A stretch of DNA of 64,000 bases from Asterias amurensis (Eukaryota > Echinodermata > Asteroidea > Forcipulatida > Asteriidae): positions 126,501 to 190,500 of the forward strand of contig NC_092661.1 of NCBI RefSeq assembly GCF_032118995.1, given 5' to 3'. Positions 9,656 to 21,442 of the stretch are shown one piece after another; the stretch's first letter is position 1, and each line of letters begins with the position of its first letter. Made by a program: the position numbers and the translations under genes. The notes beneath the pieces were generated by a model that saw only the letters and a list, made by a program, of their open reading frames with translations, had not been told where the DNA came from and did not search any database.

Positions 9656-11640
9656 CAAACAAGCATGTCGGTATTAACCTTTCACTTCCTAAAAGTCCCT
9701 AAGGTCCCTGATGTAACGACCACAATAGCCATCCACAAACCCGCACCTAAAGGGCTCCATCCTGAATCATCAAACCAAACCCACTCAGGAAGTTTCCTCA
9801 CTTCCACATGACCATAGATCACACAACCAGGTTGGGCTTTTTATAGATTGTACACTGGTACACGTACACAGTAGCAAGCTCAACTTCAAAATCAGCAGAA
9901 CTGTTTATTTCCAGTTGAATGTCAATAGTCAAAAGGTGATACATGTAGTCTACATTGGCTAAGACTTAGTTTTGTGAGTACTGAAAATGTAAGCTGAAAC
10001 GCTCTGCGCGTTTTATACAACATCATAGTACATGTAGTAAGTTACATGTATATGGATATTTCTGGATAACAACTTACAAGCGGGCTGAAGAATACAGTTT
10101 ACATGATTGACAAACAAGCTGATTTATTGCTTGAAGATACATGTAGTTTTGGACAAAGGAGAATCTGAAATGAATTCTGAAATGGTCTACTTGTAGTTAA
10201 GTAGCACATCCATTGCCTACAATTGCAGACAGTACTTCAGTGAGTGGACATTGAAGTGTAGATGAGTGGACATAGAGTGTTGTTACGTCAGCTGACCAGA
10301 GAAAATGGAAATCATAATTAAACTTGTACTTATTGTTGGACTTCAAGTTTGCCTTCCTTTGGTCGAGTGTACAAATAAAAACTTGTTTAGAATTGAACCA
10401 ACAGACAACATCACCGTGGAAGTCGGAGGATTTGCCTCATTTTCTAGTACCACCCTCGACCCACAGTCATGTGGTAGCATACATTGGATATATAGTGACA
10501 CCTCATGTAGTCGAGGAACTTTCAAAACTGTTGCTACCTGTCTTTCCCCTGCATTGGACCCAGTCCTAAATAGGGCTCATCGATTGTCTCTATTGTTTAA
10601 AGATGGTGTTACCAGTGAACTCAGAATCTCTGACGTCAAGAAAGAAGACTCTGGATTATATGCATTGTTCTTAACAGATAATGGGAATCAAGTTGGCCAT
10701 TCAAGTTGTGCAGTTTTAACAGTTCTTAATTCTCCAACACCTACTTGCAATTTCAAACCACAGAATCCTTCAATTGGTGACACAATTAGCTTAGAATGTG
10801 AAGTTCCTGAGGACGCCAAAATACACACAGAGCTAACATGGATTACATCCACAGAAGAACAACACTCAAAGACAGTCTATCCTGGGATGAACTACCAATT
10901 GGAACACGTTCTTAAAGAAGAGGATAATTTCAAGGAATTCAGATGTATTGCAGGCAATAGCATCAATGATGGACCATGGTGTTCAGTCAATCCATTAATG
11001 ATTAACATGACTGTCCATGTTTTTTTACATCCAACTTATAAGTCTACTGGTTCTGAGGGTGTAACATTACAGTTGGAATGCATCTCCAAAGTAGTACCTG
11101 GCACTATCGACCATCAGTGGTCACTTTGGAAATCTAATACATCCCAAGAACAATTAATTACCAAATCTCAAGACAGATATGAACTTTTTCATTCTGGTCG
11201 ATTCTTGAGTATAACTAACTTCACAGATGCAGATGATGGTTTAATAATAACATGCACAGCACTCAATGATGTTGGAATGAATGTATATGTAACAAGTGAT
11301 CCAGTTACAATTGTCCATTGCTCAGATTCAAACAATTATGTGACAGATGAATTACAGTGTGATGGTAATGAATTTTCACCAGTTAGTAATACACTGAATT
11401 ACATAGGTTTAGCAGTTGTTTATCTTGTTGCCATACTTGCAGTAATGTCCGTTTATTGGCATTTGATTATTTGGAGACAATGAACCAGGAACAAGAGGAA
11501 GCTGAAGTAAAAGAAACACAATCACTAAAAGTATTTGAACAAGATGATGATGAAATAATCCATTCTAATAAGAGTCAATATGAAGACCCTTGTCTTAGTA
11601 ATGACATAAACAAGTAAGATTGCACTTGATTGATCATCAT
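9656..11640 (+). repeat. Tandem duplication unit 2 (Ig gene 2)
   Basis: Second unit of the duplication. Relative to unit 1 its upstream part has two 7-bp 'acatgta' insertions (near 9945 and 10141). It continues past the truncated Ig gene through the fossil tail coding sequence and ends near 11640, where similarity to the unit 1/unit 2 junction stops. Confidence 0.93.
10305..11483 (+). CDS. Three-Ig-domain membrane protein, copy 2, tail-less
   Basis: A 392-residue intronless paralogue of the gene at 8312, with the same signal peptide, three Ig domains and membrane helix. A 10-bp deletion relative to copy 1 (missing bases equivalent to 9483-9492) shifts the frame after the helix and stops at once ('IIWRQ' then TGA). 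The old tail sequence survives in the 3' flank (11484-11617), with the tyrosine motif still readable in the lost frame. Ig1 and Ig3 differ from copy 1 by many amino-acid changes and three in-frame indels, while Ig2 is identical in protein. It could act as a signalling-dead or decoy form. It is coded as a gene, not a pseudogene, because the whole ectodomain and helix are open. Confidence 0.82.
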   Translation: MEIIIKLVLIVGLQVCLPLVECTNKNLFRIEPTDNITVEVGGFASFSSTTLDPQSCGSIHWIYSDTSCSRGTFKTVATCLSPALDPVLNRAHRLSLLFKDGVTSELRISDVKKEDSGLYALFLTDNGNQVGHSSCAVLTVLNSPTPTCNFKPQNPSIGDTISLECEVPEDAKIHTELTWITSTEEQHSKTVYPGMNYQLEHVLKEEDNFKEFRCIAGNSINDGPWCSVNPLMINMTVHVFLHPTYKSTGSEGVTLQLECISKVVPGTIDHQWSLWKSNTSQEQLITKSQDRYELFHSGRFLSITNFTDADDGLIITCTALNDVGMNVYVTSDPVTIVHCSDSNNYVTDELQCDGNEFSPVSNTLNYIGLAVVYLVAILAVMSVYWHLIIWRQ

Positions 11641-12082
11641 CATCATGTTCAATGGCTATGATGGGGTTGCGTTAATTGCTTAAATACCCAAGACAGTTTC
11701 GCTACTTGCAGGGTCGTTGCCGTGCCGGTTTTAAAAGGCCGGTTAAAAACTCTTCGCTACCCTTTTATTCCCTTAGTCAGCTGTCATGTAGCTATGGATC
11801 ACTTGCATTAACTAAAGTTTGTAAATCAAACTTTTTTGACATTAAAAAGTACTGCAATGATCACAACATTGTTACGTAGTTTATGAAATTACACAAGCTT
11901 CCTCCATTTCTACGTGACAAGCATGGAAACAGCTGAGTGGTGTTACGTTGCTTTTTAGTAAAATGCCTAGAGGTGTTTTTTGTGTACAGTACGTACATGA
12001 TGTATGTATTTGTTTCATTTTACTCCTGTTGTTTGTTTTTTAAATTATTTCTTCCTTGGCACTGTTACTTTTTGCTGGACGT

Positions 12083-12407
12083 AAAGGCAGTGGACACTAT
12101 TGGTAATTACTCAAAATAATTATCCTCGCAAAACCTTTCTTGATTACCGGTAATGGGGAGAGGTTGATAGTATAAAACATTGTGAGAAACAGCTCCCTCT
12201 GAAGTGACGTAGTTTTCGAGAAAGATGTAAGTTTCCACGAATTTGATTTCGAGACCTCAACTTTAGAATTTGAGGTCTCGAAATCAAGCATCAGAAAGCA
12301 CACAACTTCGTATGACAAGGGTGATTTTTCTTTTATTATTATCTCGCAACTTCAACGACCGATTGAGATACACCAACTGTGAAGACTAGTCTTTGACAAT
12401 TACCAAT
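12083..12407. mobile_element. TTAA-type MITE, family 1, copy 1 (right end cut)
   Basis: Begins 'aaaggcagtggacactattgg', carries an internal inverted repeat around 'tttcgagacctcaa', and ends '...ctttgacaattaccaatg' without the final terminal inverted repeat. It shares its whole body with 14581-14977 (opposite orientation) and with parts of 21165-21442 and 28261-28630. Confidence 0.85.
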
Positions 12408-12465
12408 GTAAATAAATAAATTAAACTACAATTTTTATCAGAACGAGTTGAAACCAAAACGTTTG

Positions 12466-12605
12466 GAATACTTTTTTATTTGGGTACGAGTTGACTTGGG
12501 AAGTTTGGTGCGAGGTGACTCGGGTACGAGTTGACTTAGGTGTACGAGTTGACCTAGGTACGAGTTTAACTTGGGTACGAGTTGACCTGGGTACGAGTTG
12601 AACCC
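12466..12605. repeat. ~18-bp minisatellite 'gggtacgagttgact'
   Basis: About seven diverged copies of 'gggtacgagttgactt' in direct tandem. Confidence 0.85.
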
Positions 12606-14580
12606 AAATTCGTTCTAGGACTCTAAGAGTATTTGTATGCTATTTTGTACAGCTAGCTAGCCCAGGTTGGACTCCTCCGTTGCAGGCAACGCGACGGAGT
12701 CCAGGGTATAAAGGTTCCGTACCATTGCCAACAAATTTGTAACATTTTTTTAAAATATATCTACTTAACTCAGGAAGCTGAACTTTTACTCACATGTTCC
12801 TTGTAGTTGGAACTCCAAGACGGTTTTATTTAAAATTGTTGAATTTTTTCCTTTGGTGTTCATATTTTGTGAAAAGTAAATTGAAATTGACGTTTCCCAC
12901 TCGCACGTCGAGAACGGACTTGCTTGTAAACACTTTCTTGCATTGATCACTACCGCCCTCTCGTGGCGGCTGGAGATGTGACAGTCTTTCTTAATTTGCG
13001 CATGCTGCATTTTTGTTACGGCGCAAACTTCATTTTCCTCTGCTTTTTTTGAACGCACGACTGGCTTGCGCAAATTTAAAAAGGGTCATATTCATTGATT
13101 GCACCCGACGTATGGCCAATTACGGCACTATACTCAAAGCCATGCGCACTTTAGCTCACACTATAAATTAGTACATGATGATCACATCGCTAGTGCAGAA
13201 CTTCTGCTTATTTCCGGCAATAATTTCTTCCATGGATATAATTGTTAGGTGTGAACTAATTGAAAATGTACTAAGGGACACTAAGAATATATGAACCGAA
13301 TTTCAACTTCTCAAATCAGGTAAAAAATAATGAAAATTGTAGTCAAATTTGTGTTCCCATTGTAAAGAACCTTTATACCCAGGACGTCAGTGCAGTGGCA
13401 CTGACTGACGTCCTACCAGGGCTAACAGCTAGCTAGTTAGTGTAATGACAGATGGTAGTACACCACCAATAACCAACTGTAAATCATTATGTGTTGTATA
13501 TGGCAGCTGTTGAATGGGACAAGTTTGACTGTATAAAAAATTATAATAAAAATTATTAATTAAACAACGCTATTAATTTAATTTATAACTAAAAATAAAA
13601 AAGACTATTACATAGTGATAGTCATAGGACCATGGAGGTAGATAGGAATTTCCGTAGATAGGCTGATACTAGTGATACTGATACTGTGATAGGACCTACT
13701 TGTAAGTTGAAGTTCGTTGTACATGTATTGTCATTGAATGAATTGATTGAAAAAATAACAAAATAAAATGACAACACTTACTTTGTTTGATTTGGAGGTG
13801 TTTGCTTACTCAAATTGACAATTATGCCACTGTGTAGATGGATGGAGAATGTCACCATACAAACACCACAGGTACATTCGGTAGATAAACGCGTAGAAAC
13901 CACAAACTATTTGGATAAAATAATTACTTTCTGTTACAAGGTCATCTCATCGCACACACACCGTACTGTACTACCCAAACAAACGAATAATAACTTAGGT
14001 CACCTCATGGTGGCGCTGTTCTAATTTCAGTCATCAGTTGGATTGTTTTGCTGCCCCCCCCCCGCCCCGCCCCCCCGCCCCCGCCCCCCCCCCCCACACA
14101 CACACTAAAACTCCCAAGCAGAGAAACGCAAAAGTATATATTTTTTTATGTTTTTTTTATAGAATTCTATCGAACTTTTTCGTAAGGGTAAAACTCCCAA
14201 AACTCTCAAAAAATATATATACTATTATCATATTAAAAACCCTCGGCCTCTCGAAAACTAATTAAACATAAAATTATTTTCGGACAATTAAACTCATTAG
14301 TCATTCAACTTTTTGCAGTTCAGCCTTGTAGTTGCCAATTGCGCCCAAGAAAAACTTATTACGCCCGAACTTTTCCCAAACCGGTTAGACCTAGTAGTAG
14401 TAGGCTATATTCAGGCTATTTATAGGGGCCTATAATAATTACGTAACTTTGTGTAATTATCAACTTTGTATGAACCGTAAAGTATATCAAGTCTCCTAAA
14501 AAGTTGAAGCACAAAACCTTAGTATGGATTTATATACAATAATTGCGATTGAAACCCCCCCCCCCCCCCTCAAAAAAATG

Positions 14581-14977
14581 TTTAAAGACAGTGGACACTA
14601 TTAGTAATAATTGTCAAAGACCAGTCTTCTCACTTGGTGTATGTCAACATATGCATGAAATAACAAACCTGTGAAAATCTGAGCTCAATTGGTCGTCGAA
14701 GTTGCGAGATAATAATGAAAGAAGAAAAAAAAAACACCCTTGTCACACGAAGTTGTGTGCGTTTAGATGGTTGATTTCGAGACCTCAAGTTCTAAACTTG
14801 AGGTCTCGAAATCAAATTCGTGGAAAATTACTTCTTTTTCGAAAACTACTCCACTTCAGAGGGAGCCGTTTCTCACAATGTTTTATACTACCAACCTCTC
14901 CCCATTACTCGTTACCAAGTAAGGTTTTATGCTAATAATTATTTTGAGTAATTACCAATAGTGTCCACTGCCTTTAA
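14581..14977. mobile_element. TTAA-type MITE, family 1, copy 2 (full length)
   Basis: Complete element: 'tttaaagacagtggacacta' at the left and 'tagtgtccactgcctttaa' at the right form terminal inverted repeats, with TTAA-like flanks. The middle holds a near-perfect hairpin ('gatttcgagacctcaagtt' against its complement). No coding capacity. Length and TTAA flanks fit a piggyBac-like non-autonomous element; that class call is inference. Confidence 0.88.
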
Positions 14978-15045
14978 GAAAGAACTTGATTATTATGAGT
15001 TTGGCGCTTGAGTTGGCTTCATTGTGCTTACTATCGTGTTCGTAC

Positions 15046-15424
15046 TTAAAGATGCCATGTCAGATTTTTGGCCCCAAACATTAAAAAATAGACTTTTTTT
15101 GAGTGAATGGTATTTCAAAGAGTATCACCCGCTCTAACGAAAAAAGGTTTAACTTTTACTTTCAATGGTCAGGAACCATGGCAAAAATTTAAAACGTTTC
15201 TTATTAAACACATAAGAATTGGTCGCACGTGATATATTCGGGTTCCCGACAAAAACTAATTCATTGAGCACTTTATTTCACTGCTACTAATAATTGGCGG
15301 ACTTTTTCGAGCAATGGCTCAAATGAAAGCTTGTAACATTCTCGACCCCCGTCAAAATACCTATTGAATTTCAAATCAAAACTTTTGGGTCAAATCGGCC
15401 AAAAATCTGACATAGCATCTTTAA
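15046..15424. mobile_element. TTAA-type MITE, family 2
   Basis: Terminal inverted repeats 'ttaaagatgccatgtcagat' at the left and 'atctgacatagcatctttaa' at the right, extending inward through 'tttttggcc', span ~380 bp with TTAA at both ends. The interior is unlike family 1. No coding capacity. Confidence 0.85.
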
Positions 15425-17045
15425 GTAGTCGACTTTGTTTTTTCAGGTATGATTCATATGAATATTATGGTCGATTAAATTATTTAGAAACCCGAAAAAC
15501 AAATAAGAGCAAGAGGGTGTTGATATAGAAACATTCAGGATCTCGTGAGCAAATTAACCCACATGCTTTTTTTAATCACGAATAAATAATATTTCCGTTT
15601 GCAACCTGTGTCCAAGAACATCGTACCTTTATAACTTTCGGCTCCCATATCACAATCCCGATAGAGTTATGTACCGCCCTCAACGACGATAGTGTCACAA
15701 AGGGTCAGACCAGAACGGACGCCGGGTGACACGGACATTAAATACAATCTATAGCAACGATTAATTTAAAATCAGCATGCTGGCAAACAATTAAACGATT
15801 TGAAAAACGCATTATTCAAACAGGAAGAACAACTTGTGCCTAGGACATAAATAACTTGTATAATGAAAGTAAAGCTGAATGCATATTTCTGACAAAACAT
15901 GGCAAAAGTCAGATCTTGATGAAAATACAGAATATTAAAAAGTTGCATTGTCCAATTTTGCATCCGTTAACTAACCCATAGCAAACCTTACAACGACAAT
16001 GAATTGAAATGCTCGTTGCCAGAGGCCGAATGGGTCACGCAAAGAATAAGAATCATTAACAAAGTTTTTAATTAATTCCGGTTCATGTTTTTCAGTTGAG
16101 ATTCTTTATTGTGTACAAAACGTTTAATTAATGTTGTGTGTGATTTGTACGGTTTACCATAACCTTGAAGAATAATATAAGAGTAAAACTCATTTCAAAT
16201 ACACAACTGAGATGTGCGGTATTATTGTTGTAGTTTCCATCCGTTTATTCTACGAGAAACTCGTCTGACTTTTGATGTGGAATTCTTCAATTTAATTACT
16301 ACTTCTGCTGCTGCTGAAAACCAAGTAACTAATTGTGTTTATACGGAGCGTTTGTCATCTCTGAGTTCCGATATGTAGAGATTGGAGGCATGCTCAGATG
16401 TTCAATTTGAACATTCCAAGGGTGAACTATTTTTGACATTTCATTTGGGCAGTGATTCGGCCAATAATGGGTGCCCCTCTCCCCAGTCCTACCGACTTGT
16501 CGTGACGGGGGACGGTGTAAGTCAGGGACAAGGAATGGGAATGTCCGTAACTTGGTACTTCTTCGAAATAATACACGCGCGTTGCCGGTGTCTCCGCCGG
16601 ACATGCTGTCTCCCTCATGGGAAATAATCGTGGGTTGTTGGAGGATGATTCAAAAGATGGCGCTAACAGAAAAGTACACAGTTCGCCATTATGGGGGGGG
16701 GGGGGGCGGGGGGACTGAATACCCCGGTGGGGGACCGAATCTCTTACCACACCGTAACATAATATGCCTCATGCTGATTGTTGTCATCTTAGCTCTTGTA
16801 CAATTATTGTTAGTCCTTCTCTACACGGCAGACGAGCATTGTTTAAAAGATCATTATAAAGTGTCGCATGCACCGAAACGGGGCTAAAAAGTATTCTGGA
16901 CGCGGCAACAAATATATACTTTTCAAAGTTATCCTACATTAGAGGAACTGTGTAGAATAAAAATTTTCATTTTTTAAAACAAGTTTATCTTTGTTAACCT
17001 TGGACCCCACAATCCCGATCACTTAGGTAGTAATGTGCCCTTAAA

Positions 17046-17198
17046 GGGTACGTTCGTTTAGCTTCCCTGGGTCGACCCCGTTGTGTGGCGTTTTTTTCTC
17101 AGGACGAACGTGGGTAAATTATCTGCAAACGTTTGTCTTTGAAAAAAAAAACACGCCACACACCGGGGTCGCCCCAGGGAAGCTAAGCGAACGCACCC
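17046..17198. mobile_element. Fold-back element with ~50-bp inverted ends
   Basis: 'gggtacgttcgtttagcttc' at the left pairs with 'gaagctaagcgaacgcaccc' at the right, and the arms continue through 'cctggg', 'cgacccc' and 'gtgtggcg'. The total is about 150 bp, almost all palindromic. Confidence 0.85.
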
Positions 17199-19025
17199 AT
17201 ACAAACGCCAACAATGCTACCCGCAATCATGTTTTATTTTTTCTAGTGGTGTTCTACTCCACCAAAGAAGATGTCACAAGAAAAGCCTAGCCAACATGAT
17301 GGAAGTACCCCGCAATTAATGTGAAGGTATAGCTGCAGTGTGCGTTTGTTTCTGGAGACAAACACTTTTCTTTTCTTAATTTCTGTTCGCACCTTGCACC
17401 ATTGACCTTGCCCAATGACGTCACCAACGCGCCAAACCAGTTTAGCTTCCTATATGAAAGCTGAATAGGAATTATTTGACTCAAGACTAGTGGACTCCGC
17501 TGTAGAACTCTGCACTTTGGAAATGGGGAAAATAAGCTGATAATTTAAAATTAAAGTCCCACGTCGTTTTCATGTGATTGATTCTTTTTGATAGATTTAA
17601 CACTCTCGTATTGTCCAGCGGTCATGGGATCCAGTATTGTATGAATTTGCAACTTTCAATTCCTTTATACGAAGTATTGGTTTAGCGTTAAGGTGATTGT
17701 ATCATGAAAACTCTGCTGGTAAAACTTACGTTATCGTTTTAACTTTGATCAATAAACCACAGTGAGCGGGACTTGAACCCTCGACCTCCGAACAAAAGCA
17801 TAGGGAGACCACCATTAATAGGGTTATTGTAGCTCAAGTTGTCTGCATGCTAACGCGCGGATGTAGTTTGTCTTTCATATGATTTTTATGACACAATAAA
17901 CTTTAATAAATATAAACTTCGCTATTTTCTTTAACCTCGTCTCCCCAAAGTTTCCCGTTGACGTCTAATAGACTCAGTTGATAGACAGTAACTTTAGCTT
18001 TGATGATGTTGCTACAGGCGCCTCATCAAGTTTTAATTGTCAGGACAGTCCTACTGTATGTAAATTTAATTCCTTACACCATTTGTAGTCTACCGTTTAA
18101 CCGTGACTCTCCACGTGTTACAGTCACCGATGAGACAGAAATGCATAAAACGACCAAACGGTTGAGTTTGAAGTTCATTTCACATCACCGATCAAGAGAA
18201 GGAAGGATGAAATCAAAACACCTCAATTGGTTGCTACAGTCACTGTCTCAGTGTACGTACGGTATGTTGCTTCTGTTACACATGATGTGATTATCAGTGA
18301 CGATACCTAACCATCCCTGTTATGATGAGTGTTCAAATCCTATCCACGATAAGTCAACAGTGAGCTAAGTAAGTACGCACCTAAATTTAATCTCAGCTGA
18401 TAACAATACAGTATGCGTGTTAGACCTATGGAGAACTATGTATCACAGGTGTTTGTCAAATAAAACGGATCAAAGTTCAGGTTCCATACGGTGTTTATAC
18501 GCAAGTCATAACCGTTATTATTTACACAACTTATGCTTAATTGGGCGAGATGCCGCTTAAATGAAAAGTACATTGTACGCTACACTTCAGGTTGCATTGT
18601 GCACAGTGTGTTCCGGTGTATTTATCATCAGTTATGTTTGTGTAAGTGTGTATGGTACAGACTGGTCCTGTTTCAAAACTTATTACTTCAATTCGGCACC
18701 GGTAGCACCACCAAATAATGGAACTTTTCTGTCTCTAATTCGATGAAGCAACAATCAACATTTTACGTGAGTCAAAATGACTAAACATTATTTTGTCAAG
18801 CAGACTTTCAGATCGTTCGTTGAAGGAATACTTAAATCATGTTTGTACTTAACTCCGCAGACGAATCAACAGTTGCAGTCATGATTGGAGATGGATAGCG
18901 GTTCTTAACTTGGTGATGTTGCGGTTCAATGACAACGGAGAATGTGAAACCAGCAATACCAAGATAGCAGCATGTAACAGTCATTGTGTTACCTTTCAGA
19001 ATAACAACATCAACCTTTAGACGAG

Positions 19026-19995
19026 ATGGTTCATCAGAAACACATCGCTTCCAGTTCTCTCTGTTTCACTCTTCTCATTAACTTACATCTTATTTCATTT
19101 TCTGGAGTATGCAGTTATAGTGGTATTCATTATACCCGCCGGGGAGACTTAAATATTGGTGGTTTGGTTCCATTACATCACTATGATGAGAAGAATCAGC
19201 AATGTGGCACGCTTCGTACCTTAGGCGCGTTGAAGCGTCTTGAGGCTATAGTATTCGCCGTAGATTGGATCAATTCAAACACTAGTCTTCTACCAGATAT
19301 CAATCTAGGCTTTGAGATATTTGACACTTGTTCTTCAAATGCTGTGACTTTGAGAGATTGTTTGAACTTTATACCTCCTCAGCGATGGACAGACAATTGC
19401 TCTTCATGTAATACATCTGATCCTTGCCCTGAAAATTTACCACCAATAGTAGGTGTCGTCGGAGCACAAAGAAGTGGCTCTAGTGTCCAAGCAGCTATCT
19501 TACTTGGCCTGTACCAAATACCTCAAGTAAGTTACTTATCAACAAGTGATGAACTTAACAATGTATATCGTTATCCATATTTCTTGAGGACTGTAGGGCC
19601 AGACAGCTTCCAAGTTGCTGCAATAGTAGATATTCTAGTTGAGTATGGTTGGAACTATGTATCGTTCATTAACTCAGATGATACATACGGTAAAAGTGCG
19701 CAGCAAGAATTTAGAAAGAGAGCCCAAGAACTGAAAATATGTACTGCTATAACAAGAACTGTGTCTTTGTACGCTACCGACAAGACATTTGATGAGTTAG
19801 TTGATGAGCTTCTGACTTTACAGACTAAAAGTCACGCCATTGTTGTCATTCTATTTGTTCAACTTGAAATGGCAAAAGATATATTTGATTCAGCAACAAG
19901 AGCTGGGGCTAATCGTAGATTCATCTGGATAGGAAGTGATGGTTGGGGGAATTATGGAGATGACGCAGTCAAAGGAAATGAAAATGCCACACTTG
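19026..19995 (+). CDS. mGluR-like receptor, upstream first coding exon (A)
   Basis: Encodes 323 residues plus one nt: a signal peptide (about 1-30), then the first part of a family C GPCR Venus-flytrap ligand-binding domain ('GDLNIGGLVPLHH', 'VVGAQRSGSSVQAA', 'YLSTSDELNN', 'IWIGSDGWGNYG'). Residues aligning with the backbone-binding Ser, Thr, Tyr and Asp of mGluRs are present, and an Arg aligns with mGluR1 Arg78. It ends in CTT G|gtaagt (phase 1), the same phase as exon B at 26619. A cag acceptor at 18997-18999 may join an upstream 5'UTR. No second or third exon of its own is seen before exon B, so it is either an alternative first exon of the receptor at 26619-32166 or a truncated tandem copy. 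The frame is fully open. Confidence 0.85.
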
Positions 19996-21164
19996 GTAAG
20001 TTACTGATGACTTTATTGAGAAAATACTGTGTTATTTAGAGTCTTTCTCATTGTTTTTTTTTACAATAGTCTCGCCATGTGCATGTAAAATGACACGGTA
20101 GTCCATTAATTGTACATGTCTATGGTATAATGTTAATCGAAACAGGGTCGTGGTTGGATTTCTATATCATATAACACATTGTTCATTGTCTTCGGTTTTC
20201 ATTCACGATGTTTCCACATAAACCTATAGGAAACTTTAAGAGTTTTATTAACAATAATATATTTTTATTTTCATATTATACTGACCCACAGCTATTACAA
20301 AAAGGCGCCAAAGAGACATGACTTAAAGCAGGCATTACACAATCAAATAATTCTGGTAGTATTTATCGGCATATGGGTTGAGATTTGAAAACGAAAAATT
20401 AAAAGAAAAACTTTAAAAAAACATAGTCACCACAAACCGACACTTTGCATGTTAAAGGCGCGGGTCGCGTAAAAACGCTACCGAACATACGTCAAAATTT
20501 ACCTCTCAGATAAAAAAGCGCACAAACCAAAACTATAGTATCATCACAACCAGTTAAGAATAGAGAGTATATAAATAAATTCATTTTGGATTGTTGTTTT
20601 CATAAAAAAAACAGCAATCGCTATTTCTTGTTAAAACAGGAAACAGATACTAAAAGACGAGTAGGTCTGTTAGTACAAGCGACGGTTTCATAATAGGCCT
20701 ACTGCTGATGGTATAACAAACCTCTCTTATAACAATATAACAAACTGATTTATCCCTAACCCACATATAATTGTGAACATTATTCTGCAAATAGTAATTA
20801 ATTTAATAGACTTCCCACGATTGATCTGTATGCGTATATTGGGGATTCCCCTTGAAATTGCCTTGAAAGAACTATACCATTGTTTGGTTGTATGATTCCA
20901 TTTTGAAGCAATGGTTATGGCACTTAGGGTGTCCATTTTCAGACCCTTATGCTGTTTTATTGACTACGTTGACTGGTTCTCCTGGTACCCTACCCTGGCA
21001 TGGATCCATATAAATATACCATCAAGAATAAAAGACAAAAGCTGGCAGCTAAAATGATTGATAGTCTGAAATGATCAAAAGTTCAGTCAAAGGTAAATCA
21101 ATATGTAGAAGTAACGAGCATGAACTCTCATTGCAAGATATACATATATCGCTTTACACTGTGC

Positions 21165-21442
21165 TTAAAGGTACAAGACAATTTGGGTAACTGTCAAATA
21201 CCACATTCTCAGTTAATGTAGCCCAATATAATATGCACAAAATAACAAACCTGTGAAGGTTGAGCTCAATTGGTCGTCGAAGTTGCAAGAGAAAAAGAAC
21301 AAGAAAAAACCCTTGTTCCACAACTTTGTGTGCTTTCAGATGCATTATAAAAGGCGTTATATCAACAGCTCTCCATTGCTCGTAACAAAGTAAACAAATA
21401 TTGTGAACACTTAATTGGAGTCTAGTGTCCAGTGCTTTTTAG
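21165..21442. mobile_element. TTAA-type MITE, family 1, copy 3 (internally deleted)
   Basis: Starts 'ttaaaggtacaagacaattt', shares 'acaaacctgtgaaggttgag' and 'caattggtcgtcgaagttgc' with the 14581 copy, lacks the central hairpin and ends 'tagtgtccagtgctttttag'. Confidence 0.75.

Larger units (their letters stand above)
11641..19025. other. Gene-poor interval between Ig pair and GPCR
   Basis: No frame here shows recognisable domains. The interval holds at least four inverted-repeat elements (12083, 14581, 15046, 17046), a minisatellite (12466-12605), C/G homopolymer tracts (14053-14093, 14555, 16693) and AT-rich DNA. A 5'UTR exon for the receptor exon at 19026 may lie in its right part. Confidence 0.5.

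Noticed and set aside
16382..16887. Overlapping open frames on both strands with a polyglycine run
   Set aside because: The glycines come from a G homopolymer (about 16693-16706); frames overlap on both strands without recognisable protein similarity.
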